From NCBI RefSeq assembly GCF_002741105.1, contig NZ_NIQU01000006.1:248001-312000 (forward strand): a DNA stretch of 64,000 nucleotides, read 5' to 3'. Below, in pieces: positions 51,934 through 59,893 of this stretch. The notes under the pieces were generated by a model. The model was not told the DNA's origin and did no database searches. It saw only the letters and a list, made by a program, of their open reading frames with translations. Both the position numbers and the translations under genes were made by a program. Source of the stretch: Pseudomonas sediminis. GTDB lineage: Bacteria; Pseudomonadota; Gammaproteobacteria; Pseudomonadales; Pseudomonadaceae. Within the stretch, counting starts at the first letter, position 1, and each line of letters starts with the position of its first letter.

Positions 51934-53639
51934 CGCGGGGCGATATGCGCCACCATCAGTTGCACGGTTTCATTGCCACGAAACTCGTTGAGGTCGAGTT
52001 TGTACGCCACTTCGGCCCAGCGCAGCGTCGGATTGGGCCAGACCTCGCGATCGATGTTGAAGGCGATGCCGTCGAGCTGAACGCTGCCGCACTCGGTCTT
52101 GAGTACCAGCTTCAGATGACGCTCACCGACGATGCGCTGATTGACGATCTGAAACACGCCATGGAACAGCGGTTCGGGAAAATGCTGGCCCCAGGGCCCG
52201 GCGTTGCGCAGAGCGCGGGCCAGCTCCAGATGGAATTCGGTGGCGTCTAACTGGCCGTCTGAGAGCAAGCGACCGGTCAGGTCGTCCTCGCACAACTGGC
52301 GGCGTACCTCGGCATCGAAGGCGACGGCGAAGGCGCCGAAATTCTCCTGCGGCAGCGACATCCCGGCAGCCATGGCATGCCCGCCGAACTTGCTGATCAG
52401 CCCCGGATGACGCGCCGCCACGGCGTCCAGCGCATCGCGGATATGCAGCCCCGGCACCGAACGCGCCGAGCCCTTGAGCATGCCCTCGCCAGCATCGGCG
52501 AAAGCGATGGCCGGGCGGTGATAGCGCTCTTTCAGGCGCGAAGCGAGGATGCCGATCACGCCCTGGTGCCAGTCCGGCTCGAACAGGCACAAGCCGAATG
52601 GCATGTCGTCCAGTGACAGATCCTTGAGCTGGGCCAGCGCCTCGCGCTGCATGCCCTGCTCGATGGCCTTGCGATCCTGGTTGAGCTGGTCGAGCTGCAC
52701 CGCCATGTCGCGGGCCAGCGCCTCGTCATCGCAGAGCAGGCATTCGATGCCCAAGCTCATATCGTCCAGCCGCCCGGCGGCATTCAGCCGAGGGCCAAGG
52801 ATGAAACCGAGATCGGTGGAGGTGATACGCCGATGATCGCGCCCGGCTACTTCGAGAATCGCACGCAGGCCCGGCCTTGCCCGGCCGGCACGAATGCGCG
52901 CCAGGCCCTGGTGCACCAGGATGCGGTTGTTGGCATCCAGCGGTACCACGTCGGCGACGCTGCCCAGCGCCACCAGGTCGAGCAGCTCGCCCAGATTCGG
53001 CTCCTGCCGGTTGGCGAACCAGCCGATCTCGCGCAGCCGCGCGCGCAGCGCCAACAGCACATAGAACATCACGCCGACACCAGCCATGGCCTTGCTCGGA
53101 AACTCGCAACCCGGCTGATTGGGGTTGACGATGGCGTCAGCGGCCGGCAGCTCCGGCCCAGGCAGGTGGTGGTCGGTGACCAGCACCGTCAGCCCGGCGG
53201 CCTTGGCGGCTGCCACACCATCGACGCTGGAGATGCCGTTGTCGACGGTGAGCAACAAGTCGGGCTGGCGCTCAAGCGCCACGGCAACGATCTCCGGGGT
53301 CAGGCCATAGCCATACTCGAAACGGTTCGGCACCAGATAATCTACATGCGCCGCGCCGAGCAGGCGCAAACCGAGTACACCGACCGAGCTGGCAGTGGCG
53401 CCATCGGCGTCGAAGTCACCGACGATAAGGATGCGCTGGCGCTGTTCAAGCGCCTGCACCAGCAGTTCGACCGCGGCGTCGATGCCCTTGAGCTGCTGGT
53501 ACGGGATCAGCCGCGCCAGCCCCTTGTCCAGCTCTTCGGCAGACTGCACGCCGCGGGCGGCGTAGAGACGGGTCAGCAAAGGCGGCAGATTGCCCAGGTC
53601 AGGCAGTTGTGTGGGTAAGGGACGAGCTTCGATACGCAT
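51930..53639 (-). CDS. recJ: Single-stranded-DNA-specific exonuclease RecJ
   Basis: DHH-family 5'-3' exonuclease of 569 residues for RecF-pathway repair and mismatch repair. Motifs: LIVGDFDADGATASSVG, LTVDNGISSVDG, VTDHHLPG and the DHHA1 motif KFGGHAMAAGMSL. The C-terminal OB domain is complete. It is convergent with the dapA-like gene with a 4-base overlap of stops. Confidence 0.96.
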   Translation of the reverse strand: MRIEARPLPTQLPDLGNLPPLLTRLYAARGVQSAEELDKGLARLIPYQQLKGIDAAVELLVQALEQRQRILIVGDFDADGATASSVGVLGLRLLGAAHVDYLVPNRFEYGYGLTPEIVAVALERQPDLLLTVDNGISSVDGVAAAKAAGLTVLVTDHHLPGPELPAADAIVNPNQPGCEFPSKAMAGVGVMFYVLLALRARLREIGWFANRQEPNLGELLDLVALGSVADVVPLDANNRILVHQGLARIRAGRARPGLRAILEVAGRDHRRITSTDLGFILGPRLNAAGRLDDMSLGIECLLCDDEALARDMAVQLDQLNQDRKAIEQGMQREALAQLKDLSLDDMPFGLCLFEPDWHQGVIGILASRLKERYHRPAIAFADAGEGMLKGSARSVPGLHIRDALDAVAARHPGLISKFGGHAMAAGMSLPQENFGAFAVAFDAEVRRQLCEDDLTGRLLSDGQLDATEFHLELARALRNAGPWGQHFPEPLFHGVFQIVNQRIVGERHLKLVLKTECGSVQLDGIAFNIDREVWPNPTLRWAEVAYKLDLNEFRGNETVQLMVAHIAPR

Positions 53640-53678
53640 GGGCAGGGTGTCGCTTTTTCAGATGGTACGGGGTTTTCT

Positions 53679-53785
53679 CCCCTCTCCCGCTTGCGGGAGA
53701 GGGGCCGGGGGAGAGGGTCTGCCCGGCAACATGATGCAAACCTGATCTACCCTCTCCCCAGCCCTCTCCCATGAATGGGAGAGGG
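53679..53785. repeat. CCCTCTCCC-type hairpin repeat cluster between recJ and yaeQ
   Basis: Three inverted repeats: CCCCTCTCCCGC / GCGGGAGAGGGG (53679-53704), GGGGAGAGGGT (53708-53718) with ACCCTCTCCCC (53749-53759), and CCCTCTCCCAT / ATGGGAGAGGG (53762-53785). This motif is widespread in intergenic DNA of gammaproteobacteria. Confidence 0.75.
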
Positions 53786-53805
53786 AGCGAATGGCGCCTA
53801 CGGCT

Positions 53806-54345
53806 TCAACGCTCGCCAGCGAGCCACTCAATGGGGATCTCGTGCTGACCGCGCTCATCGGTGACGAACAACTCGCCATCGCTGATCATCACGCTCCAGT
53901 TCAGCGAACGCGGCATGTCCAGCGCCAGGTCGGCCAGCGCCTCCTGACCGAGAGCGACCACGTTGATGTTCTTCAGGCTGCGCACCGGGTCGAGGCACTT
54001 ACCCTGCCACACGCGCAGGTTGCCGTAAGCCACCAGGCTGAACTTCTCGGTGCGCCGCGAGCACCAGGTGATGCGCTCGCTGTCCGGCTGGCCGACTTCG
54101 ATCCAGTGCAGCACGCGATCGTCCAGGCTCTTTTCCCACAGCGCCGGCTCGTCAACGTCCGACAGGCCGCGACCGAACGCCAGTTGCTCGTGGTAGAACA
54201 GCGCATAGGCAATCAGCCGCGCGGCCAGGCGCTCTTCGGTCTCGGACGGGTGGCGAGCGACGGTGAAACGCAGGTTTTCATAAACGCTGCGATCCATGTC
54301 GGTGAGGTTCAGTTCGATCTTGTAGGTGGTCGATGGCAGGGCCAT
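53806..54345 (-). CDS. yaeQ: YaeQ-family protein
   Basis: 179-residue YaeQ protein (MALPSTTYKIELNLTDMDRSVYENL). It keeps the PD-(D/E)xK-like core reported for the family (LWEKSLDDRVLHWIEVGQPDSERI) and the C-terminal MISDGELFVTD. Proposed roles range from nuclease-like to transcription-related; none is settled. It follows the recJ region, as in P. aeruginosa. Confidence 0.92.
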   Translation of the reverse strand: MALPSTTYKIELNLTDMDRSVYENLRFTVARHPSETEERLAARLIAYALFYHEQLAFGRGLSDVDEPALWEKSLDDRVLHWIEVGQPDSERITWCSRRTEKFSLVAYGNLRVWQGKCLDPVRSLKNINVVALGQEALADLALDMPRSLNWSVMISDGELFVTDERGQHEIPIEWLAGER

Positions 54346-54409
54346 GGCGGGCTTCTTGGCTGGTCGAAAGAGCGCAAGTCTAACGCGAATGCATGGTCCC
54401 CGCCGACCT

Positions 54410-55849
54410 TCAACAGGTCATACGGCAGATACCCTGCTGCGCGTCGGTGTATTCGATAGTCGCCTGCAGACTGCTGAGGTCGAGGTGCAAACGGCAGTAA
54501 TGCTCGCCATGCCGCCAGGCCAGCAGCAGTTGGTCGTCAGTCGAATAGTTCTGCTCGAAACGCCCCTCGAAAGCCGGATGCTGACAACGAAAGCGCATCA
54601 GCGCCAGCAGACGCTGCACCAGAGGTTGCTGCAAGGCCTGCTCGGCCTCTTCGAGGCTGTAGTAGTGACGATTGACGTCGCGCGCCTCGCCGGTCTGTTC
54701 GAGCAGGTCGAAGTCGTTGCAGCCTGCCAACAGGCCAACGTAGTAAACCTGCGGGATACCAGGCACGAAGAACTGGATGGCACGCGCGGCGATATAGGCC
54801 TCGTCGTTACGCATCAATGCTTCGTAGAAGGTGCAGGTCAGTTGGTAGATGGCCCCGACGCTGTGCACGTTGACTGCCGAGCGACGCATGATCGGGTCGG
54901 CACTGCGCGTCGAAACCTCATCGATCAGGTACTGGATCTGCGCCTCGGGCAGCATGCCTTCGACATCCGGGATGCAGATGCCGTCGTGGGTATCGAGCAC
55001 GGTGATCTGATTACGCGGGCACATGCGCAACCAGTTTTTCAGATAGCGGCTGCTGCCACTGAGCAACGCGTGCAAGACCAACGGTGGCAGAGCGAAGCCG
55101 TAGGGGCGCATCTGCCGCCGGGAGATGGCGTACTGGTAGCTGATGTGGTCATGCACCTCCGGCAGCATCTCGGCCTCGTACTTGGCCCCGGTTTCGCGGA
55201 ACCACTCGAGGATGCGGTACACGTTCGGCTCCACCAGAAAGCAGCTGGTGCCGATACGCTTGGTGGTGTAGCCGAAGGCATCCAGGCGAAACAGCTTGAC
55301 CCCGCGCGCAGCGAGGAAGGCCATGTACTGCTCCATCAACTGGTAGGTTTTCGGCGAGTCGTAATTGAGGTCGATCTGTCGCTCGGTGAAGGTGCACCAG
55401 ACCCGGCAGGTCTCGTCATTGGCCAGGCGCACCTCGCGAAACGGCTCCTTCTCCCGGCGAATATGGATCTTGGCCAGGTCGTCATGGGTGATTTCGCCAA
55501 ACTGATCGACTTGAACGAAGAGATCCGCGTAGGGCGAGTCCTGGCCGTGTGCAACGAAATCGAGAAACTCCGGCGACTCGTCGGCGATGTGGCTGATCAC
55601 CAGGTCGACGCACAGGTCGAAGCGGGCAGAGATGCGCTCGACATCCGCCCAGTCGCCGTAGCGCGGATCCACCTCCATATGGGTGAGCGGCGAGAATCCG
55701 CCGTCTGCATTGGACGGATACAGCGGCAGGATATGTACGCCGCCCAGCGCGTCGCCCAGATGCCGATCCAGAAATTGGTAGAGTTCCCCCAGGTTGCGCC
55801 CCAGGCGGTCGGGATAGGTGATCAGTTGAATAGCGTTGCGCAGCGCCAT
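54410..55849 (-). CDS. GH13_18 glycoside phosphorylase (sucrose phosphorylase family; possibly glucosylglycerol phosphorylase)
   Basis: Cytoplasmic phosphorylase of 479 residues that should split a glucoside with phosphate, giving glucose-1-phosphate. Nucleophile Asp190 (FRLDAFGY), acid/base Glu231 (LPEVHDH) and Asp289 (LDTHDG) are present. The phosphate loop RREKEPF matches family members. The acceptor loop differs: where the Bifidobacterium sucrose phosphorylase has Leu-Asp342-Leu-Tyr-Gln, this protein reads GAIYQ with Ala333 at the fructose-binding Asp position. Sucrose may therefore not be the substrate. No sugar transporter is adjacent. It lies 82 bp downstream of the helicase gene on the same strand. 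Confidence 0.85.
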   Translation of the reverse strand: MALRNAIQLITYPDRLGRNLGELYQFLDRHLGDALGGVHILPLYPSNADGGFSPLTHMEVDPRYGDWADVERISARFDLCVDLVISHIADESPEFLDFVAHGQDSPYADLFVQVDQFGEITHDDLAKIHIRREKEPFREVRLANDETCRVWCTFTERQIDLNYDSPKTYQLMEQYMAFLAARGVKLFRLDAFGYTTKRIGTSCFLVEPNVYRILEWFRETGAKYEAEMLPEVHDHISYQYAISRRQMRPYGFALPPLVLHALLSGSSRYLKNWLRMCPRNQITVLDTHDGICIPDVEGMLPEAQIQYLIDEVSTRSADPIMRRSAVNVHSVGAIYQLTCTFYEALMRNDEAYIAARAIQFFVPGIPQVYYVGLLAGCNDFDLLEQTGEARDVNRHYYSLEEAEQALQQPLVQRLLALMRFRCQHPAFEGRFEQNYSTDDQLLLAWRHGEHYCRLHLDLSSLQATIEYTDAQQGICRMTC

Positions 55850-55931
55850 GAGCCCCCCGGTACATTTGATGGTCTGCCTAAGGCCTAGGCCACGATCGCC
55901 GCGCGCGTCAAGAAAGCCCGCGAATGAAGCG

Positions 55932-58643
55932 TCAAAGCCGTGCCAGTACCGCCTGCACTGCCTGCTCCGGCGCCTCGTGCCATAGACCATAGCTCAGTGG
56001 CAAGGTCTCCAGACCAGCGCGCGCCAGCACCAGGTAGCGCTCCAGTTCGAGAAAGCCTTCGCCCTCCCCCGGAAAGCCGATCAGGTCAATGGCCAGGCAC
56101 TTGTCGCCGCGTCGACAGAACAGGTCCAGCACCTGTCCCGCCAGTGGGTAGTGGCTCCACACGCTGACGCCCTGCCCTTCGAGCGCCTGACACAAGTTCT
56201 GGCGGGTGTCCTCCACGGCTCCCGCCTGCCAACTGACACCAGGTTTCTGCAGGAATTCCAGGTAGCGGCGCAGCAGATGCATGGCGGACAGCTGTCGCTC
56301 GTCACCACTGAACAGCAGCACCTGGCGTTCACGGGCACGGGTTATGGCGACGTTGAACAGGTCGGCACGGTTCAGGTAGTTGGCCGCCTGGCTCGATTCG
56401 CGATCGATGGCGAAGCTGAGGATCATCAGGTCGCGCTCCTCGCCCTGAAAGCCATATGGCGTATCCACCAGCAGACGAAACTCGCGCAGTTGTTCCAGCG
56501 GCAGCGTTTCGCCGATGCGCAAACGGATGCGCTCGACCTGATCGCGAAACGGCGACAGCACACCGATGCTGGGTTTGAGCGGGCTGCCCTGGTACTCGGC
56601 CAGGTGCGCGGTGATCAGCTCCAGCACCCGCTCGACCTCCGCCTCATTGACACCGTTGCGCCCGCGCTGGCCGTCGATACGCAGCAGTTGCAGGCTGTCG
56701 CAGGCATCAAGGCCGGGCCGCTCCTTCATCACGCGCAAGCGCTGGTCGTAGAACAGCTCGTTGCTGAAGCGGATCAGCGCCGGACGGCTGCGAAAGTGTT
56801 CGTCGAGAAACACCACCGCCTCCTGGCTGGCCAGTTGCAATCCGACCAGATCCAGCACGCTGTTGTCGCGGTAGCTCCAGGCCTCTCGCTCCTCGGCCTG
56901 CAGGCCAGCGCGCTGCAGCAGTTGCGTTTCGCGTACGCGGGAAAGGAAGGAGATATGCCGCAGCTGACGCGCGTCGCCGGTGACCACGGCACGCTTGCAG
57001 CGCTGGAAAGCCGGCAGCGCCGAAGCGATATCACACTGGGTCGCCTCGTCCATCACCATCACGTCGAACAGTTCTGGACGCAGTGGCAACAGGCGGTGCA
57101 GCTCGTCCAGGGTCACCACCCAGATCGGAAAAGCGGCCAGTAGACGCGCAGGATCGATACCTTCGAACAGCGCCAGCTGGCGTTGCGAATTGCGCGCACG
57201 GATGGCCTGGTTGTAGCGCACGAACAGCGCGCGGTCGCTGACCAGCAGGCGCTTGAGATTCAGGGCGCGATGGCTATTGAGGTGCTCACGACTGAGAAGC
57301 TGGCGGCGCTGCTGGCAATCACGCAACTCATCCAGCAATGCCCAGGGGCGCACGCTGTTGCCGATACGTTTGCGCACCCAGGGCACCTGCAACCAGCGCT
57401 GCCAGAAAGCCAGGCTGCCACGTTCGGCACGCAGCAACAGGCGGCTCCAGCGCACGGCCTGCTCGCAGCGCTTACGAAAATCTGCCGACAGGCGCCGCTC
57501 GGCCTCGGTCAGCACTTCCAGCTCGCTGCGCTGACGCTCTTCGACCTGCTCCGACACCCACTCGAACTCCCCCTGCAGTAACCGCTCCAGGCGCTCGCGC
57601 AAGGCCTGGCGCAGGCTCTGTCCATCGCCTTCGAGCACGCCGTCGCGCAGGCCGAAATCCTCCCGCAACTTGTGCGCGATGACGCGCACAGCCTGGGCAC
57701 TGCGGCTGACCAGCAACACGCTCTCACCCTGCAGATAACGATCCAGCGCCAGCGCCGCCAGGGTGTAGCTCTTGCCGGTACCGGGCGGGCCGGAAATCTG
57801 GCTCAGCGGGTGGCGCGCGGCATTGGCCAGCGCCTGGCACTGGGCAGCGCTGAGCTGCGCCGGCAGGCGCTGCGGCCTGCTGGTCGAGCCTGCCGTTTGC
57901 GCAGCAGGTGTTTCACCCAGTAGTTGCAACAAGGCGGGCGACAGCCGCTCGGCGTCCTGCAGCAGTTGCAACTCATGGGCGATGCCACGGCTACCGCTGC
58001 CGCGCGGCACCAGCGCGACGAAGGCGCCGGCCTGCAGCGACAAACTGCGACGCCGCAGGGCCTTGGCCAACACCTCATCGCTTACCAACTGCGGGAAACC
58101 AGCGGCCTCGCTGACCTCACGCACCTGTGTATTGCGCGCCACCCAGGCGAGCAACTGGCCCAGCGAGGCCGCATCCAGTGTGCCTGTCGGCAGTGGCAGT
58201 CCATCGAGGCTAGCGTTGCCGCTTTCATCGAACAGACGGCGCAGCAGACGCCAGTTGCCATGCACCTGCTGCGGGTCGATGGCGAGCAAGTGGCTCTGCC
58301 CATCCGTCGTCGGCTGCAGGCTCGCCTCGTAATAGAACAGCGGGCCGCAGATCGTCTGCGAACCACCGCTCTCCAGTTGCAGCCGTCCACAGATCGGCAG
58401 CACGCCGTAGACCAGTTGCAGCTCACGCTGATACAGCGCCTGCGCCTCGGCCAGGCCATGACCCAGCTCGGCCGACAACGGCAACAGCGGCACACCGCCA
58501 CTGGCCAGCTCCTCGCGCCCCTCGAGCCAGGCCCAGCGGTTGGCAGGCAACTTGCCGAGGTTGTCCAGGTCCAGGTCGCGACTATCGGCCAGGTAGCAAC
58601 TGCGATAGAAACCCAGCAGCTGGTGAGCGTGAGGATGGTTCAT
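55932..58643 (-). CDS. SF1 (UPF1-like) helicase with C-terminal nuclease-like domain
   Basis: Large protein of 903 residues. A long N-terminal region of unknown fold (1-260) precedes the ATPase: Walker A SGPPGTGKSYT near 285, a coiled insert (about 345-430), Walker B VMDEATQCD near 529, then RecA2 with DEHFRSRPALIRFSNELFY, VDTPYGFQGEERDLMILS and FNVAITRARERQVLLFSG. The last 100 residues (LDLFCRRGDKCLAIDLIGF ... ) look like an MTES_1575/Vsr-type restriction-fold domain, possibly degraded. Its ATG overlaps the stop of the HKD nuclease gene (ATGA), so they are coupled. Confidence 0.85.
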   Translation of the reverse strand: MNHPHAHQLLGFYRSCYLADSRDLDLDNLGKLPANRWAWLEGREELASGGVPLLPLSAELGHGLAEAQALYQRELQLVYGVLPICGRLQLESGGSQTICGPLFYYEASLQPTTDGQSHLLAIDPQQVHGNWRLLRRLFDESGNASLDGLPLPTGTLDAASLGQLLAWVARNTQVREVSEAAGFPQLVSDEVLAKALRRRSLSLQAGAFVALVPRGSGSRGIAHELQLLQDAERLSPALLQLLGETPAAQTAGSTSRPQRLPAQLSAAQCQALANAARHPLSQISGPPGTGKSYTLAALALDRYLQGESVLLVSRSAQAVRVIAHKLREDFGLRDGVLEGDGQSLRQALRERLERLLQGEFEWVSEQVEERQRSELEVLTEAERRLSADFRKRCEQAVRWSRLLLRAERGSLAFWQRWLQVPWVRKRIGNSVRPWALLDELRDCQQRRQLLSREHLNSHRALNLKRLLVSDRALFVRYNQAIRARNSQRQLALFEGIDPARLLAAFPIWVVTLDELHRLLPLRPELFDVMVMDEATQCDIASALPAFQRCKRAVVTGDARQLRHISFLSRVRETQLLQRAGLQAEEREAWSYRDNSVLDLVGLQLASQEAVVFLDEHFRSRPALIRFSNELFYDQRLRVMKERPGLDACDSLQLLRIDGQRGRNGVNEAEVERVLELITAHLAEYQGSPLKPSIGVLSPFRDQVERIRLRIGETLPLEQLREFRLLVDTPYGFQGEERDLMILSFAIDRESSQAANYLNRADLFNVAITRARERQVLLFSGDERQLSAMHLLRRYLEFLQKPGVSWQAGAVEDTRQNLCQALEGQGVSVWSHYPLAGQVLDLFCRRGDKCLAIDLIGFPGEGEGFLELERYLVLARAGLETLPLSYGLWHEAPEQAVQAVLARL

Positions 58644-59332
58644 CAGTTACCTGCGTAACGGGCCCAGAGCGCTTCGAATTCACGACTGTAGGCTGCCACC
58701 AGTTGCGGGTGATCGATCACCAGCAGGTTTTCCTCGTTGCTGGTGGTGGCGCTGCGCGTCCAGTTGAAGCTGCCGTTGAGCAGCAGACGACCGTCGAACA
58801 GAGCGAACTTGTGGTGCATGTGAAAGGGCCCGGCATCGATGCGCAGGGGCACACCCTTGTCACGCAGCCACTGGATGTCGCTGCCGACATCGAACTGCTT
58901 TTCGTTGTCGCTGATCACTCGCACGGCGATACCGCGCTCATGACAGGCGAGCACCTCTTCGCTGAGCTGATCGTCGGAGATGGTGTAGACGCAGATTTCC
59001 ACACTCTTGCGTGCCTGGCGGCACAGCTCGCGGATCTTGCGCCGGCAGCTCTCGCCCGGACTGAAGTGAGCGCTGGCATGTTCCACGCGCGGCGCGCTGC
59101 TAACACTGTCGAGGGTCTTGATCACCTGCTCCAGCCATTTCAGCGCCGGCTCGACGTTCTCCGGTGCACGCATCAGTTCACGAGCGAGCGCAAAAGCGCG
59201 GTTGCGCATGAAACGCACCTGATCGACGCTCAGTTCGCTGCCCAGTTGACGCAGTTCGTCGCGCTCCTCATTGCTCAGGCGCAGGTCGGCCAGGCTGTCG
59301 CGCAGTTGCTGATCGAGGCGATTGAAGTCCAT
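58643..59332 (-). CDS. Single-HKD phospholipase D-like nuclease
   Basis: Protein of 229 residues: a helical N-terminal region (1-85) and one PLD domain. The HKD motif is His173-His174-Lys175 with Asp180, followed by Gly187-Ser188-x-Asn190 (HMHHKFALFDG, LLNGSFNWT). One-motif enzymes of this type (Nuc, mitochondrial PLD) act as dimers on nucleic acid or cardiolipin. There is no signal peptide, so a cytoplasmic nuclease is favoured. It is 12 bp downstream of the rhomboid gene and overlaps the helicase gene. Confidence 0.87.
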   Translation of the reverse strand: MDFNRLDQQLRDSLADLRLSNEERDELRQLGSELSVDQVRFMRNRAFALARELMRAPENVEPALKWLEQVIKTLDSVSSAPRVEHASAHFSPGESCRRKIRELCRQARKSVEICVYTISDDQLSEEVLACHERGIAVRVISDNEKQFDVGSDIQWLRDKGVPLRIDAGPFHMHHKFALFDGRLLLNGSFNWTRSATTSNEENLLVIDHPQLVAAYSREFEALWARYAGN

Positions 59333-59344
59333 GCAAAATCCCTT

Positions 59345-59893
59345 TTATCGATGATTACGACGGCTTAATGCAGCGTAGAGAACACCGCAAAAAGCCCCCG
59401 CCAGGTGGTATTCGAAGGAAACACCGGCACGCGGCAGCAGCCCGAAGAACCAGCCGCCGTAGAGGAAGAACACCAGCACGGCCAACAGCAGATCGAGCAA
59501 GCTGCGCTCGAACCAGGCGCGTGCCAGGAGCAGTCCCCAGAAGCCGAACAGCCAGCCACTGGCGCCGACATGCAGGCCGATACGACCGAACAACCAGACC
59601 AGCACGCCACTGCCTATGATGATAAAGGCGCTGGCGAAGAAGAAATCGCGGCGCGAGCGCAGCAGCACCAGGCTGCCGAGCACCAGCAGACCGCTGAGGT
59701 TGCTCAGTAGATGCGCCCAGCTGCCATGCAACCAGGGCGCGAGGAGAATGCCGGGCAGCGCCTCGATATGCCGAGGCAACAGTCCCCAGACATTCAGGGC
59801 GCCCCCGAGGGCGCCATTGACCAGTTGCACCAGCAGCATCGCGCCGCTGATCAACAACAGCGGACGCAGCTCGATCAGCCAGCCTCGCCTCAC
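59345..59893 (-). CDS. Rhomboid-family intramembrane serine protease
   Basis: Six-helix membrane protein of 182 residues. Catalytic Ser112 lies in the GASGW motif (HVGASGWLFG) and catalytic His163 in EYHLAGAFCG. The oxyanion side uses His61 and Asn65 (HGSWAHLLSNLSG). All active-site residues are intact. Distinct from the longer GlpG type; it has no extra N-terminal domain. Its ATG overlaps the stop of the large ATPase gene (4 bases), coupling their translation. Confidence 0.9.
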   Translation of the reverse strand: MRRGWLIELRPLLLISGAMLLVQLVNGALGGALNVWGLLPRHIEALPGILLAPWLHGSWAHLLSNLSGLLVLGSLVLLRSRRDFFFASAFIIIGSGVLVWLFGRIGLHVGASGWLFGFWGLLLARAWFERSLLDLLLAVLVFFLYGGWFFGLLPRAGVSFEYHLAGAFCGVLYAALSRRNHR

